This document shows positions 1-8,700 of a stretch of DNA of 11,764 nucleotides, one piece after another. Source of the stretch: Corinectria fuckeliana (Eukaryota > Ascomycota > Sordariomycetes > Hypocreales > Nectriaceae); NCBI GenBank assembly GCA_019137255.1, contig WPDH01000329.1, positions 1-11,764 of the forward strand, in the 5' to 3' direction. The position numbers and the translations under genes are program-made. Under the pieces are notes generated by a model. It saw only the letters and a list, made by a program, of their open reading frames with translations, had not been told where the DNA came from and made no database searches. Position 1 is the first letter of the stretch. The number at the start of each line of letters is the position of its first letter.

Positions 1-60
1 AACAGATTAGTATATATAACTATATCTCTCTTACTAAGAGACTATACTAGGTTTATTATC

Positions 61-111
<51 letters not shown>

Positions 112-196
112 GTTATTATTCTTAGCTATATAAAGTTAGCTACTATAATAAGACTATAATAAAGCTATAGTGTAAGCAGCTAGGAAATAAACATAT
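1..196. other. Outer flank of left inverted-repeat arm
   Basis: This is AT-rich sequence with no gene, and the (TTA)n microsatellite is its only clear structure. The pairing partner of this stretch, if the inverted repeat continues outward, would lie beyond position 11764. It is therefore not known whether it is still part of the repeat or host flank. Confidence 0.5.
62..110. repeat. (TTA)n microsatellite
   Basis: About sixteen uninterrupted copies of the trinucleotide TTA, followed by a degenerate tail (agttattatt). A perfect run in otherwise mutated DNA suggests slippage more recent than the point-mutation decay. TTA contains no CA on either strand, so it is also immune to RIP. Confidence 0.95.
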
Positions 197-370
197 TAAT
201 AAATCCTAGAAAGAATATATATTAGTATATATTTAAGACTTAAAGCTAATATAAGCCTAATAAAAAGCCTAGAGGGAAGCTACTTATAAAGGTATTAAAA
301 AGAGAAGAAAGAAAGAAAGATATTATAACCTAAAAGACTAAATAATAAATAATAATAAAGATCTGTATAG

Positions 371-390
371 CTGCTAACAGCTGCTAACAG
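371..390. repeat. 10-bp tandem repeat (ctgctaacag) x2
   Basis: Two perfect copies of ctgctaacag, followed by a degenerate third copy (ctattaagca). The same AGCTGCTAAC-type units occur in the right arm near 11567-11590 in a more mutated form (ctattagcag, ctattaatag). Such repeats in an inverted-repeat arm may be binding sites or simple expansion; nothing in the sequence decides. Confidence 0.85.
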
Positions 391-442
391 CTATTAAGCA
401 TTAGGTTTATACCAGCCTTTAGCTACTAATAACTATACTACT

Positions 443-480
443 AGCTAACCTACTAACAGCTAGCTAACCTATTAGCAGCT
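443..480. repeat. 19-bp tandem direct repeat x2
   Basis: agctaacctactaacagct at 443-461 is followed directly by agctaacctattagcagct at 462-480, and the copies differ only by transitions. The unit is itself made of AGCT-flanked words like those at 371-390. The counterpart in the right arm lies around 11480-11520. Confidence 0.85.
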
Positions 481-611
481 AGTTCTACCCACTTAAAATT
501 CTAAGCTCTTAGCTATAACTATAAAGCAACCTAGATATACCTAGCTAGTATAATCTTAATACTTAACTGTTTTACTCTTATAGCAGACTAGATACTTAAT
601 ATTTAGTTAAC

Positions 612-697
612 TATTTCTCCCTTTTTTACTTCTTTTTTCTTTTTTCCTCTTTTTTCTTTTCTCTTTTTTCTTTTTCCCTCTTTTTAATTTTTTTCTA
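612..697 (+). repeat. Homopyrimidine tract in left arm
   Basis: About 85 bases that are almost entirely T and C on the plus strand, with a short 'ta' interruption in places. The mirrored homopurine tract is at 11263-11347. The length and C/T phasing differ slightly between arms, as expected of slippage plus transitions. Long purine/pyrimidine asymmetry can act as a polypurine tract in a retroelement or as unusual DNA structure; its role here is unknown. Confidence 0.85.
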
Positions 698-890
698 GCC
701 CTCTAGGAAATAAGATAACTCTAGTCTTAGTAAAAGGACTATTTACTTATATGTAGTAATAGTATAAGAGGCCTAACTTAGGCTTGCTATATAAAGAATA
801 CAGGTTTTTATCTAATTTTATAGTTTTTCCTATATCTATATAGAATAAAAGCACTATTTACCTTTTAGGTCTATAAAGTATAAATAAATA

Positions 891-1440
891 ATAAAATAAT
901 AAGTAATATCTCTTAGAGGTGTACTAGTAATTAATAGTATAAGATTAGTAATCTTATAAGGTTTTAAGACTTTAGTAGTTTTAGACTTATCTCTTATAAA
1001 AATATTATCTTTTAAATTCTTATTATCTTACTATTACTAAAAAGTAGTCTTCTCTTTTATAACTTATAAAGCTTTAGTAGCCTTTTAAATATCCTTAAGG
1101 TTTTAGCTAGTATTAAGCTAAGAAGAGAAGTTAGTCTTATAAGTAAATAATAAAGCTTAAGATTTAGTATTCTTTTTCTTTTTAGGCTTAAGTGTAAAGT
1201 TATAGTTTTTAAAAAAGTCTAAATAAGGCTGCTTATTAAGGTTAATATAAGATAAGATATAGTCTTAATTTAGTAAGAGTATAAGCTTTATCTTTATATT
1301 AGTTAAGTTTATTTTCTCTTTTTTTATAAGTGTTAGCTTTAGTGACTTTAGCTTAAAAAGAGGTTTTTTCTAAAGGTTATATAAAATAGTATTAATACCT
1401 CTAAGTGTTAAGTTTAACTATAAGCTTAAAAGTTCTTAAG
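891..1440. other. Interior sequence next to left arm, no gene resolved
   Basis: This begins exactly where the inverted-repeat similarity ends. Reading through stops, the minus strand gives a lysine-rich frame ending towards the arm (for example LKPKKKKNTKS around 1190-1160). The plus strand gives other readable frames. Stop densities do not separate the strands clearly and I recognise no family, so no gene is called. Confidence 0.4.
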
Positions 1441-3200
1441 ATTCTTTTTAGATAAGTATATAAGAGGTAAAAGTTATAAGCAAGTTAGTTAGATTAAGAT
1501 TATACTCTATTAGTCTTAAGTCAGCTAGTTTTTAATATATAATCTTATCTAGTATATTATTAAAAAGTAGACTTATAAGATTAAGACTTAAGCCTTAGTT
1601 CTTATAGTATTAAATTAACTAATCTAGTAGGGTAATAAAAATAGGCTAATAGGAGATAAAACTATTAGGTATAGTTTAGTACTCTTTTATTAGTATACTA
1701 CTTATATAAATAGTCTAATACTTATTATACTTATATTAGAAGCTTATATTATTTCACTAAAAGGTAATATACCTACTAATATTAGTAAATAGCTTTTAAG
1801 ATAGTATACTTAAGTAACTCTTATAAGGTTTATAGTTTATTATACTAGTACTTATATTTTTAACTAGCTAAGTATTAAAAATATATTACTAGTTCTTAAT
1901 TTTAACCTTATTTAAGATAAGAGTCTTAATAAAGTTAGTAATATACTTTATACTTATTTCTTAGAAAGTATTATTAGTAATAAAAGAGTAAAAGGCTAAG
2001 ACTTAATTATATTAGTAAAAGATTTTTTTTATATTTATTAGAGTGAAAACTTTATTAATCTTAAGGTATTAAACCTTACTAGCTTACTTAATTAAGTGCT
2101 TTTATATATAACTTATAAATTCTTATAAGTTTAAAAAAAGTAAGAAGATTATAATATAGTTATACTTTTAGTTAAAAGGTTACTTAGAGATTAGAATAGT
2201 AATAATAGTAAAATTAAAAGGTAAACTATAATTAGCTAGTATCTCTTAGAAAGCTAAAACTATAACTTTTAAGTATAACTAAGCTGCTTACCCCTAAGAG
2301 TTATAATAGTATAACTAACTATTATAATAGTTAAAAATATATAAGGTCTAATAATTAATATAGTAGACTAAGCTTATAATAAAGTGCTTATTAAATATTA
2401 CCTTCTAAAATTTTTTACAGCTCTTATAGCTTATTCTAGTAGTATAAAAAACTTATTTAGTATTTTTAGTAAGATAAGAGTTATAGTTCTTTTTACTATT
2501 TTTCTTATCTTTCTTATAAGTAAGAGAGTTAAGACTAGTATTTTAAAAGAGGGTATAATTAAGAATATAAATATAATCTTTTATAGTAATTATAATATCT
2601 CTTATTCTATAGGTTAAAATAGATAATAGAGCGCTAAGTTTAAAGTTAGAAGCTTAGCTTTCTTATTAGAGTCTTTTTAAAAAGCTCTAAAAGTCTTAAT
2701 AGTAAGCAGGCTAAGTCTAATTATAAACTTATTTATTAGGGCTTTTAGTGTAAGTATTATAAGATAGTATTTTAAACTAGGTATTATTAGTAGTATCTAA
2801 GTAAAGGTTTAGAATAATTAGGTTATTATTATCTTAATAGCTCTAGTTAGTATAAGATTAAAAGAAAGTAGGTTATCTTAAAATAATATCTTCTAAGAGT
2901 TTATAAATATAATATTTAATAAGATAGTAAAAGGCTTATAAGCTACCTTCTTAAGAGACTTTTACTTTAAAATATAAGATTTAGCTATTATATATAAAGC
3001 AGTTTAGCTTATTATTAATAGTAAGTATTACTATAACTACTTTTATTATAAATAGGTAGTATTAAAAGATAAAGAAAAAAGTATTTTAAGATAAGAGTAA
3101 GTATTTAAAATAAAAAGCTAAAATATAAAAGAATATAAAAAAGATATTAAAGGTAAAAAAGAGTGTAGTTTATAATAAGATAACTTATATAAAAGTGTTT
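1440..3200 (+). pseudogene. Decayed reading frame of uncertain identity
   Basis: In the plus-strand frame whose codons begin at 1442, 2384 and so on, the translation is interrupted about every ten codons by TAA or TAG. Between them it keeps mixed hydrophobic and charged blocks. It contains the longest open stretch of the window (2384-2617, 77 codons from a GTG). It ends in a lysine/glutamate-rich tail around 3060-3170 (for example IKEYKKDIKGKKE), like a protein C-terminus. The segment near 1985-2140 and the segment near 2650-2760 faintly recall, from memory only, the N-terminal region of fungal telomere-linked RecQ-like helicase proteins; this is speculation. The antisense frame has a similar number of stops, so the strand is not certain. 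If real, the gene would read inward from the left arm. Confidence 0.3.
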
Positions 3201-3353
3201 ATCTTTTTAGTTACTTACCTAATAAGGTTTTTAAGTCTTATTTTATATACTTAAGAGAATATTTATATATTAGCTATCTTATAATATATTTAATTATTTC
3301 TTTTTATAAATTACTTAAATTATTATATTTTAACTATAAAGCTTTTTATTTAT

Positions 3354-3415
3354 CTTTTTAGTTTTTTTTTTTTTTATATCTTTTTTTTTATTTTAATATT
3401 TTCTCTTTTTTTTAC
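3354..3415 (+). repeat. T-rich homopyrimidine tract
   Basis: Runs of fourteen and nine T with a few C and A interruptions. It sits at the boundary between the lysine-rich end of the left decayed frame and the gene-poor interval. It may be a remnant of a poly(A)/poly(T) end or simple slippage. Confidence 0.75.
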
Positions 3416-4572
3416 TTTACTTATATTACTTATATTACTCTTAATAGATTTACTATTTTATAATAGCCTTTTAAGCTAAGTAAGAGATACTTACTACCTA
3501 GTAATATAAGACTCTTTTTAACTTATATAATCTTATAAAGTATAATACTAATAAGTATAAATTTACCTAGTAGACTCTTACTAAATAAGAGAATTAAACT
3601 ATATATTATATTATACCTCTCTTATACTAAAACTATTAGTACTAACTTATAAGTTTTTTTTAAAACTACTAGTAGTAATAGTTAATCTAATACTTTTTAG
3701 TAGTTTAAAAAGAGTTTTAATATTTAGATTTACTTCTAAAAAGCTCTTAATTATCTTAGCTACTCTTTTTATATTAAGCTTACTTTTAAAAGTAAAAGCT
3801 TAAAAATATTTTAAGATATTTATATTTTCTTTTAGTATAGCCTTTAAGATATTAATAATATTTTTTAAATTAGTACTAAACTTACTATTAATTATTATTC
3901 TTACTCTTTTTATATTTATACTAAGTTTAGTTATCTCTAAGAGTATATTATTTTATATACTTTTAACTAAGCTTCTTATTTAAAAGCTTTACTTATAGCT
4001 TTATATAGTAATAATAATCTTATTTTCTACTCTTATTATATTTAATCTTATACTTTTAATATCTTAAGTAACTATAAGTATTTTATTTTCTCTTTTTACA
4101 CTTACTAATTAATCTTAGGTTTTATAAGCAGCTAGTATACTAATTATATCTAGAGAAGTAATACTTATTATAAATAGACTTTTCTGTTTAGCTATTAGAG
4201 AAAGAGTCTTTAAGATAGTCTTTTAAACTACTCTCTTAGTAATAAGAAGACTATAAAAGCTCTTTCTAATAGGAATTAGAAAGTTAAGTTAATAAATAAA
4301 AGTAGTTATCTTTAAATTTTAAAACTACTATTTTTAGCTAAGAATAAGACTTAAAAGCTTAAGTATACTATATATAAGGCTAAGAAGATATATAATAAGA
4401 ATTACTAGAAGGGTTTTAAGACTATTAATAGTAAGTAGTCTTTTAGTTATTTTTAAGACTTTTTTTTAACTTAAATTTTAGCACTTTTTTATAGTATCTC
4501 TTACTTATCTAGCTAGATTTAATACTTATCTATTATATTTTAATTTTTATCTGTCTTTTTATTAATAGTAAT

Positions 4573-4630
4573 ATCTTAAGTTATATTAAGCTTATCTTAA
4601 GTTATATTAAGCTTATTTTAAGCTATATCT
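4573..4630. repeat. 21-bp tandem repeat, 2.8 copies
   Basis: Two perfect 21-bp copies starting atcttaagttatattaagct (4573-4593 and 4594-4614) and a diverged partial third copy (4615-4630). It lies just downstream of the gypsy integrase on the minus strand, where a 3' untranslated region or LTR would be expected. The identity of the first two copies suggests late expansion. Confidence 0.88.
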
Positions 4631-4634
4631 TACT

Positions 4635-4648
4635 TGTTTCCTCTCTTA
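4635..4648 (-). other. Possible polypurine tract of the gypsy element
   Basis: On the minus strand this reads taagagaggaaac, a short purine run about 240 bases beyond the last recognisable integrase residues. LTR retrotransposons prime plus-strand DNA from such a tract immediately before the 3' LTR. No LTR start could be confirmed behind it, so this is only a candidate. Confidence 0.2.
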
Positions 4649-4923
4649 TTTACACCTCTTTTAGTAGTAACTTATATAGTTTAGCAGGTTTACTACTATA
4701 AAACAGATTATTATAATACTATTTTAGTACTATTAGTACTAAAACTACTTACTTTTTATTATCTCTAAGAGATAAACTTTAAGGTGTTATTATAGCTTTT
4801 AGATAGAGGGTATTATTATCTTATTTTTACTTATATTCTTTTTATTATTATCTTTACTTATTAGATCTAATACTTTCTTATTATTCTTTTTATCTTAATT
4901 TTTAGTAAAAGATTAGAATTTAA

Positions 4924-5830
4924 AGTCTTTCTTATTAGCTTTTAAGGTTTACTATTCTTTTTTATCTTTAATAAACTTTTTTAGCTAGTTTTTATATATT
5001 AATCTCTTAATACTAATCCTATTTAAAGTAGTAATATAATAGCTAACTCTTAGCTTATTTTAACTCTTAATATAATATAAGCTATCTTACTTATATTATA
5101 TTTTTACTTTTCTTATTATATTATCTTACTACCTAATATTATATTTTAGTATAAGATTTTTAAGATTTAAAAGCTCTTTCTAAATATTTCTCTTATAGCT
5201 ATTATTTATCCTCTAAGTAAGCTTTTATTAGTATATTATAACTTAAACTTTAGCCTTTTTTATATTATCTTATTATCACTTTAAGATCTAAATTCTTTTT
5301 TTAAGTAATTAATCTAATATTTTAATATTATCCTAATTAATAATTCTCTAAGTAAGTACTATTACTTTTAGAGGAAAAACTAGTTTTTACTTATAAAGTA
5401 AAAAGAAAGCTAATTTCTTATAAGATATATAAATAGCTGCTTAGTTAGCTATTAGAATATAAAATAACTTTTTTACCTACTTTATACTTAAACTTAAAGT
5501 ATACTTCTTAAAGTAAGATACTAAAGTAGTATAGCTAGCTTTAATAATCTTATTTACTTTTAGGTTATAAGTTAAAGTAAGTACTACTCTTATCTTTAGA
5601 GCTTTAAAAGTAAAAATAAATTTCTTACCTATTTTTAACCTATTATTAACTATTATAATAATAATAATACTAAAGTGTTATAACACTTTTTATATAAATA
5701 AAGTTATTATATAAGTATTTAGCTTAGCTATTAGCTTAGCTTTTAGCTAGCCTATTAGATTATATCTAGTCTTAATAAGATACTTTTTACCTTTATCTAA
5801 CAGAAGGTACTATATATTAAAATAGACTTT
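4924..5830 (-). pseudogene. Integrase catalytic core and C-terminal region
   Basis: The frame is unchanged. YFNIQYLLLDKGKKYLIKTRY from 5824 matches the first strand of the core; the first catalytic Asp is Asn at 5818-5816. IIVNNRLKIGKKF from 5653 matches the IVSDGGxEN block; the second Asp is Asn, most likely at 5644-5642. LKVNKIIKASYTTL at 5563-5522 matches the QANGMVERGH block; the catalytic Glu is Lys at 5542-5540. All three DDE residues are thus lost. Downstream, LVFPLKVIVLTQR near 5320-5280 matches the VLPIEL-x-x-PTW block. GDLVLL-type sequence (KNLILKYN, 5101-5078) and KRLIYKNQL (about 4950-4924) are like the C-terminal barrel of gypsy integrases. A single TGA near 5218 replaces an Arg-type codon. 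The polyprotein end is unclear, near 4880. Confidence 0.88.
5672..5689. other. 18-bp perfect palindrome inside integrase
   Basis: aaagtgttataacacttt is its own reverse complement. It lies within the integrase core coding remnant, so it is probably coincidental in this low-complexity DNA. It is recorded because it is among the few perfect dyads of this length that I saw. Confidence 0.6.
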
Positions 5831-5879
5831 TATTATAAGAAACTAAGATGCTATTAGAATAGTAACCTTTTTTATTCTT

Positions 5880-6080
5880 TAAGATATATAATTTTAGCAG
5901 GTAAAATACTAAGAGATAGCTAAGTTAATATTTATTTATATTATCTTTTAGAAATACCTCTTTTAGATTAAAGTAAGTATTATATCTTATCTTTTATAAC
6001 CTTTTTTAATATAATATAACCTAATTAACTACTTTTAGACCTTTTTTTACCTAACTATAAGAATAAGTTTACCTTTTAGG
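5880..6080 (-). pseudogene. Integrase HHCC zinc-binding domain
   Basis: LIRLYYIKKGYKR at 6028-5990 fits the LHxxxGHxG motif with the two His changed to Tyr (CAT/CAC to TAT, at 6016 and 5998). The pair of cysteines appears as YFTC at 5908-5897, the first Cys having become Tyr and the second (TGC) surviving. The intervening TLIQKRYFQKI matches the aromatic core (RYxW). Zinc binding is lost in this copy. Confidence 0.82.
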
Positions 6081-6249
6081 TTATTTAACCTTTACTAGAT
6101 TTAACTATCTTAAATAAAGTAAAAAAAGACTTTATATTAGATAGCTTAAAAGACTCTTATACTAACTCTTATAAGCTTTTTTAAAGTTAAAAGATATTCT
6201 CTTAGCTTAAAAAATTTCTTATTATAACTTTCTTTTAGCTGCTTATATT

Positions 6250-6740
6250 AGTTTTTAATAGTTACTATATTAAGATATAAGTTTATAAAATTCTTAATAT
6301 CTTTTTTAGCAGTTATATCTAACTTATCTAAAAGTCTAACTTACTTTCTTAACAGCTTATTTATAATAAGATTCTTAATATCTTATATATAGTATACACT
6401 ATAGTTAAACAGTATAAGATAGCTAATCTAATATATAATTAATAAGCCTAGTATATTATTAGCTTTTTTATTAAGCTAGTAGACTAAAACTTATAAATCT
6501 ATCTTAAAAATAAAATAAATACTATATAGATAGTTTCTTAGTTAATAAAACATATATAGTATTACTTAGTACTCTTATTTAGTAGTATTATAGCTTTACT
6601 TAGTCTTATTTTAAAGCTTAAACTTAAATTAGACTAGATACTACTTACTATTAATAAGTTATATTAGTATATATTTTTATCTTTTAAGACTTATATTTAC
6701 TATTAGAATAATTTCTTTTACTTTATCTAAAAAGTTAAGA
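6250..6740 (-). pseudogene. RNase H domain of gypsy pol
   Basis: This continues in the same frame as reverse transcriptase. EIILIVNISLK at 6715-6683 corresponds to the opening strand (I-x-DAS) with the catalytic Asp replaced by Asn at 6697-6695. YNTTKQEYQVILYMFYQLRNYLY around 6530-6465 corresponds to the block YDxxKRECxALLxALxxxRxWLY, where a catalytic Glu and neighbouring residues lie. The end of the domain (LILFNYSVYYIQDIKN at 6418-6370) matches the LFDFxVxHxPG block. The domain would remove the RNA template during reverse transcription. Inactive. Confidence 0.85.
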
Positions 6741-6859
6741 GTTACTAAGATTAGTAAAAATATAATCTTAGCCTTTAGTTAATTTATTACTTTCTGTTAG
6801 TTATTATTTTATATAAAATTAATATCTTTTTAAAAAAGTATTATTAAAAGTCTTATAAT

Positions 6860-7621
6860 CTAAGTATAATACTAGATCTAGTAGTAATAATATCTAACTA
6901 TCTTAAGAAAAAACCTAACTTTCCTAATATTAATATAAACCTTTTACTTATTAATTTTAATAATTTTAGCTTTTTTAAGGTTTTATCTATTAGTTTTATA
7001 AATATACCTAATAACTATTATAAAATTTTAGTAAAACTTAGATTTTTCTTTAGAAATAGTATATTCTAATAGTTTTATATTAATAAGTATCTTATCTAAG
7101 TTAATTAAATACTTTAAGATATACTTTCTAATACTAAGTATAATCTTCTTATTATTAAATATTTCTATTAGTCTCTTAATAGTAATATTATTTAGGAAAG
7201 TATAATAAATATTTAGAATAAGATTATATAAGATATATATAATAATCTTTAAGAACTATACTACTAAGTTAGTAGCTTCTTAAAAGAGTATATATATTTA
7301 AAATAGTTTTAAAAAGGTAAGAAATATTATTAGATTTCTACTTTTCTTATTTAAGGCTATTTAGTTATATTTAGAGAAAAAGTCTAATAGTAATAGTATC
7401 TTATATATTATTATATCTAAGAAGAATTTATTTATACTAAAAAGACTAAAACTATCTCTTATAGTATACTAGTTAATATAAGTAGCTAAGTTAATTAAGT
7501 AGATATTTTTATTTTTTTTTACTATTAATATATAAGAGTTTTAGTAAGAAGTATAAGATTTCTTATAAATATAACACTTAAGCCTAGTCTTTAAGAGGTT
7601 TATAACTTTCTTTTTTAGGCC
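6860..7621 (-). pseudogene. Reverse transcriptase domain of gypsy pol
   Basis: Motifs occur in the expected order. Fingers: SYILIVKKNKNIYLINLATYI around 7540-7470, matching the FLVKKKNGKYRLIN block. TIRD near 7462-7450. Palm: DFFSKYNQIALNKKSRNL at 7384-7331, with the first catalytic Asp-bearing block DFFSGY. LFQEATNLV near 7285-7260, matching LPQGATNSV. The active-site loop reads FLNN at 7198-7187 where the family has FLDD or FxDD, so both metal-binding Asp are Asn by GAT to AAT. Thumb and connection sequence (YLINLDKILI, then KLLEYTISKEKSKFY) follows to about 6900. The enzyme copied element RNA into DNA; this copy is catalytically dead. Confidence 0.92.
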
Positions 7622-8340
7622 TTTTAGAATTAATATATTATTAGCTTACTAAGTAGTATATTTAACTACCTTTAAGACTTAAGAAGAGGTAACTATAAGG
7701 TTAAGCTTTTTATACCTATTAAAGTCTTAGGCTAAAGTAGCTTTCTTATTATATAAGATTTATAGTAGAATATTAGTTTCTTCTTCTAATATTATTCTTT
7801 TAGCTTAATTTAGTACTTCTTAAAGTTATTTACTAAAAAGTCTTAATTTTTTCTTAATTGCTAAAAACTTAAAGGTAATATAATCTAAGTACTTACTTTT
7901 ATACTCTAAAAAGTCTTATACTTTCTTTTACTTTTCTTTCTTTTATAAAGGGTTTCTTTTAGGGATACTTTTATTAAAAGGGATATTATCTCTTAGGTGG
8001 ATTTTAGCTTTTTTCTACTTATATATTATATTAACCTAAATATTAACTTTTTTTTCCTACTCTTTCTTCTTATAAGTTATATCTTTTAACTTCTCTTTTA
8101 CTTAATCTAAAGCTATTAAGTAAGTATAAATAACTTTCTTTCTAATAAGTTATATAATTTTCTTCTTACTATTCTAATTTAGCTTTTAGACTATATTAGA
8201 ATTATTATTATCTTTTAAGACTTATAGCTTATATAAGAGAACCTTAAAAAAAGGCTTAAAAGTTATTACTAGTTAGTTTTATAAGTAACCTTTTATAAAA
8301 CCTTCTAATAAATACTTTCTACTATTAGGGTTATAATTCT
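7622..8340 (-). pseudogene. Linker between protease and reverse transcriptase
   Basis: From about 8340 downward the readable frame is the one used by reverse transcriptase (codons starting at 8098, 7621 and so on), one base back from the gag-protease frame. It reads as a lysine/glutamate-rich helical segment, for example KYLLEGFIKGYL near 8314-8280 and VKEKLKDITYKKKE near 8100-8060. The part at 7735-7622 contains the conserved lead-in to fungal gypsy reverse transcriptase (VTSSQVLKVVKYT, then ILILKGLKKKV). Stops are sparse. Confidence 0.6.
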
Positions 8341-8349
8341 TATAGACTT

Positions 8350-8700
8350 AAGATAGTATCTAATATATATTTCTCCTCCTCTAGTTATATAGTTAAAAGA
8401 GAGCTTTATAGTTCTTATAAATAGTATTCTTAAGATAAAAAGAATAAATATAAAGCTAGTAAGAGCTATATATATCCTTTATAAGATATAAGTGTTACTT
8501 AAAAAGACTAGTATTTTTACCTTCTTAAGTATTAAGACCTTATTATTTAAATAGAAAGTTATAAAAGCTCTTATAAGACTTACTTTTAGTTTATACTTCT
8601 TAGCTACTTTACTTAAGATAATATTACCTTTTAATCTAGTATCTAAAAGAGCTTTTATAATATAGCTATTTATATTTTCTAAGCAGACTATAATTCTTAG
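8350..8700 (-). pseudogene. Retropepsin-like aspartic protease of gypsy pol
   Basis: The frame continues from gag. At 8658-8638 it reads IIKALLDT and then R, followed by LKGNIILSKVAKKYKLKV. This matches the gypsy protease active-site block (ALLDTG-x-x-NFIS), with the Gly of DTG changed to Arg by G-to-A. A second block, ILRILFI at 8436-8416, corresponds to the ILG-x-x-W/F motif near the end of the domain, again with Gly to Arg. The enzyme would have cut the polyprotein inside the virus-like particle. Inactive here. Confidence 0.78.

Larger units (their letters stand above)
197..890 (+). repeat. Left arm of 694-bp inverted repeat
   Basis: The reverse complement of 11071-11764 aligns along the whole arm. 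Examples are taataaatcct at 197 against the window end, the shared stretch aagctacttataaaggt near 280, and ctataaagtataaataaata at 871-890. Differences are mostly C/T or G/A, plus a few one-base indels that cancel out so both arms are 694 bp. Similarity stops sharply after 890. The arm holds short tandem repeats (371-390, 443-480) and a homopyrimidine tract (612-697), all mirrored in the other arm. It keeps more C and G than the interior, especially 361-600. No coding region was recognised in it. Confidence 0.93.
3200..4880. other. Interval without recognisable gene
   Basis: This lies between the plus-strand decayed frame and the 3' end of the gypsy integrase. It holds T-rich tracts near 3354-3415, a 21-bp tandem repeat at 4573-4630, and a short purine-rich minus-strand stretch near 4635-4648. 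The 3' LTR of the minus-strand gypsy would be expected here, but I found no convincing direct-repeat partner upstream of gag. Minus-strand frames around 4200-4450 have fewer stops than plus-strand ones, but what remains is leucine- and phenylalanine-rich low-complexity sequence with no known motif. Confidence 0.5.

Noticed and set aside
62..110. CRISPR or telomeric repeat
   Set aside because: It is a simple trinucleotide run with no spacers, and it does not match the TTAGGG-type telomere repeat.
197..890. Arms as the two LTRs of the gypsy element
   Set aside because: LTRs are direct repeats; these arms are inverted. The sequences just inside the two arms are also unrelated to each other.
2384..2617. 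77-codon open frame from GTG on the plus strand
   Set aside because: It has no ATG, no recognisable domain, and lies in a longer stop-riddled frame. A run this long is expected by chance or as a remnant in 11.7 kb of such DNA. It is kept only as part of the decayed region 1440-3200.
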